A DNA stretch of 64,000 nucleotides, taken from contig NZ_CP027845.1 in the NCBI RefSeq assembly GCF_003015145.1, positions 620,001 to 684,000 of the forward strand, in the 5' to 3' direction. The translations under genes were made by a program, and so were the position numbers. Shown here one piece after another: positions 62,229 to 64,000 of the stretch; within the stretch, counting starts at the first letter, position 1; each line of letters starts with the position of its first letter. Source of the stretch: Candidatus Phycorickettsia trachydisci. Its GTDB lineage: Bacteria > Pseudomonadota > Alphaproteobacteria > Rickettsiales > Rickettsiaceae. The notes under the pieces were generated by a model. That model was given only the letters and a program-made list of their open reading frames with translations, made no database searches and had not been told where the DNA came from.

Positions 62229-63185
62229 TTAAACGAAATTACGACGCTGATGTCTTGTTTCAAAAATTCTTACATTACCAGTTCCCGAATGCATTGAGAT
62301 AGAATTGGTGATAATAATGTTATCCTTTAATTTTACTCCGAGTAATATTGAACCATCAGTTACGCCCGTAGCAGCAAAAATTACATCACCTTTCGCTAAA
62401 TCATGCAAATAATATTTTTTATTTAAATCCGTAATACCCATTCTTTGAGCTTTATCTTTTTCATCTTCATTGCGAAATAAAAGACGGCTGCACATCTGCC
62501 CTCCAGTTGTTCTTAAGGCACTTGCTGCTAATACTCCCTCTGGTGCACCACCTATTCCCATATACACATCTACTTCATACTCCATCGATGCTGCGATTAT
62601 TGCAGCTAAATCGCCATCCTGAATAAGCTTTACTCTTGCATTACAAGATCTCAATTGACTGATTAATTTTTCATGTCTTGATCTATCCAAAACCACAACA
62701 ATCAAATCACTCACCTTACAACCTTTAGCAGTTGCGACGTTTTTTAAATTCTCTTCTACCGTATAGTCTAAATCGATAATTTGATCAGAATAATATCCAC
62801 CGATGGCAATCTTATCCATATACACATCTGGAGCATTAAGCAAACTACCCTTCTCAGCCATAGCAATTGCAGAAATTGAGTCTTTTCCCCCAGTGGCAAG
62901 TATTGAAGTACCTTCTAATGGATCAACTGCAATATCTATCTCAGGACCCTTACCCGATCCAACAGATTCTCCAATGTAAAGCATCGGAGCTTCATCGCGC
63001 TCACCCTCCCCAATTACTATCGTGCCCTGAATATCCATCTTATTAAGCGCATTTCGCATCGCTTCAACAGCAAGCCTATCAGCCTCATGATTATCTCCCT
63101 TACCCATCATTGCATATGCCGCAATAGCCCCGGCTTCCGTATTAATAACTGCTTCTGCTTCTAATTTTATATCTATTGTACTCAT
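62229..63185 (-). CDS. glpX: Fructose-1,6-bisphosphatase class II (GlpX)
   Basis: Hydrolyses fructose-1,6-bisphosphate in gluconeogenesis. The 318-residue sequence has VIGEGERDEAPMLYIGE, DIAVDPLEGTSILATG with metal-binding residues, GGYYSDQIIDLD, and GIGGAPEGVLAA. Full length. It is the middle gene of an ELM1-glpX-leuS-lptE run and starts six bases after the ELM1-like gene. Whether upper glycolytic/gluconeogenic enzymes are present elsewhere cannot be judged. Confidence 0.96.
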   Translation of the reverse strand: MSTIDIKLEAEAVINTEAGAIAAYAMMGKGDNHEADRLAVEAMRNALNKMDIQGTIVIGEGERDEAPMLYIGESVGSGKGPEIDIAVDPLEGTSILATGGKDSISAIAMAEKGSLLNAPDVYMDKIAIGGYYSDQIIDLDYTVEENLKNVATAKGCKVSDLIVVVLDRSRHEKLISQLRSCNARVKLIQDGDLAAIIAASMEYEVDVYMGIGGAPEGVLAASALRTTGGQMCSRLLFRNEDEKDKAQRMGITDLNKKYYLHDLAKGDVIFAATGVTDGSILLGVKLKDNIIITNSISMHSGTGNVRIFETRHQRRNFV

Positions 63186-63191
63186 AATATT

Positions 63192-63998
63192 TTATAATTT
63201 GATCAATTTTGCAATTCTTTCTACTTCATTCAAAGGTTCATAGTTGTAATCTTCTAGCTTTGTATCTTCTCCTAATAAACTAGCTATTTTATTATTTACT
63301 AATTGGTTTATAAACCTTTCGTGTTTAGGTGATTTTATTATACCCAAAGGTTTATATATATAACAAGGCTTTCCACTTGAGGCTATTTCACTACACATCG
63401 ATATAGAATCGCCTGTGGCTATTATATACTTGGCAGATTTCAAAATACTAAAATAAATATTATCCTGATATCCCTCAGAAGGATCATAAATTACACTACT
63501 TTCAAAAGCTTCCTTAACTATTTGTTTTACGCGTTGATCTGTTCTTCTGCTAAAGGTGATAACAAAATTGCACGAAATGTTTTGAGCTGCTTTTTGAATA
63601 TACTTTACAAGATATGCCGCATCCTTGTACGTAAAATCAAAATTGCGCGTAGCACCGCCTATCACAATTCCAATAAAATCTCCTACATCTTGATGTATCT
63701 CGTCCATTTTAGGAGCTTTTTGCATTTGATCATAAGAATCATTTAGAGCCCCTATGATTTCTATTGTATTATCACTTTTTCCAGCTAAATCATGCTGAGG
63801 CAAGATAACATAATCAAAAAAGCTATGCGCAACCTCAGGACGCATTATATTGATTATCTTTAGACTAGGATTAGGCTTTTTTAGGTAAACTGCAACAAGA
63901 GCGCATCTCCTACTTGCAGATATAATAACTTCTGGCCTATTAGTGGATAAGTCTAGGTTATCAGATTTATTCTTATCAACGTGCCATATGCCAGGTAG
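63192..63998 (-). CDS. ELM1/DUF1022 family protein (5' end outside window)
   Basis: The frame stays open from the ATG at 63845 back to the window edge, encoding LPGIWHVDKNKSDNLDLS and PEVIISASRRCALVAVYLKK, which are clear parts of the mitochondrial-fission ELM1-like family. The start is therefore beyond base 64000. Other family landmarks are RPEVAHSFFDYVILPQHD, GIVIGGATRNFDF, TFSRRTD and ATGDSISMCSEIASSGKPCYIY. Bacterial members have a glycosyltransferase-like fold (GT-B), but their function is not settled. It precedes glpX by six bases. Confidence 0.9.
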   Translation of the reverse strand, partial: LPGIWHVDKNKSDNLDLSTNRPEVIISASRRCALVAVYLKKPNPSLKIINIMRPEVAHSFFDYVILPQHDLAGKSDNTIEIIGALNDSYDQMQKAPKMDEIHQDVGDFIGIVIGGATRNFDFTYKDAAYLVKYIQKAAQNISCNFVITFSRRTDQRVKQIVKEAFESSVIYDPSEGYQDNIYFSILKSAKYIIATGDSISMCSEIASSGKPCYIYKPLGIIKSPKHERFINQLVNNKIASLLGEDTKLEDYNYEPLNEVERIAKLIKL

Positions 63999-64000
63999 TA

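Overview
The window looks like a chromosome segment of an AT-rich alphaproteobacterium of the order Rickettsiales, probably a host-associated lineage that keeps peptidoglycan synthesis. I base this on the split P-type (rvh-like) type IV secretion genes (virB3-virB4-virB6-virB6 in one block and a second, degenerate virB4 elsewhere), several ankyrin-repeat proteins, the low G+C by eye, and alphaproteobacterial gene orders (bamD-recN, leuS-lptE, rpsB-tsf, mraZ-rsmH-ftsL-ftsI-murE-murF). I cannot name the genus from sequence alone. No insertion sequence, phage gene, CRISPR array or rRNA was seen.

Layout. 1-4591: the 3' part of an ABC exporter, then two ankyrin-repeat genes. 4605-8725 (minus): rpsB-tsf-dnaN-tRNA-Val-pth-nrdR. 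8930-11764: a dicarboxylate/amino-acid symporter diverging from rsfS-ubiA. 11759-18555 (minus): sucA-sucB followed directly by an ABC importer permease and ATPase. 18676-21120: thrS-infC. 21130-25239 (minus): two tandem paralogues with membrane segments, ankyrin repeats and an F-box-like tail, with a decayed copy of the infC 3' end between them. 25350-28831 (minus): ligA and photolyase. 28985-36337: start of the dcw division/cell-wall cluster, a membrane protein and a DUF378 protein. 36361-45241 (minus): degenerate virB4 translationally overlapping a 2167-residue exported Cys-rich repeat protein. 45354-51654: xseA, tRNA-Leu, bamD, a vestigial recN, an orphan secretin, tRNA-Asp (minus) and a DUF6314-like gene. 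51732-59128 (minus): virB3-virB4-virB6-virB6. 59245-64000 (minus): ELM1-like gene (cut by the window edge)-glpX-leuS-lptE.

How it fits together. The housekeeping parts cover translation, 2-oxoglutarate oxidation, DNA replication and repair, cell-wall synthesis and outer-membrane assembly. The accessory parts point to host interaction: a type IV secretion core, candidate ankyrin/F-box effectors, and a giant modular exoprotein coupled to a VirB4 paralogue that has lost its ATPase motifs. That last pair is the best candidate for an undescribed system. Several intergenic regions carry recognisable regulatory sequence, notably a five-box, 10-bp-phased array between a predicted mraZ promoter and mraZ, and a recurring extended -10 element (TGC followed by the -10 hexamer).
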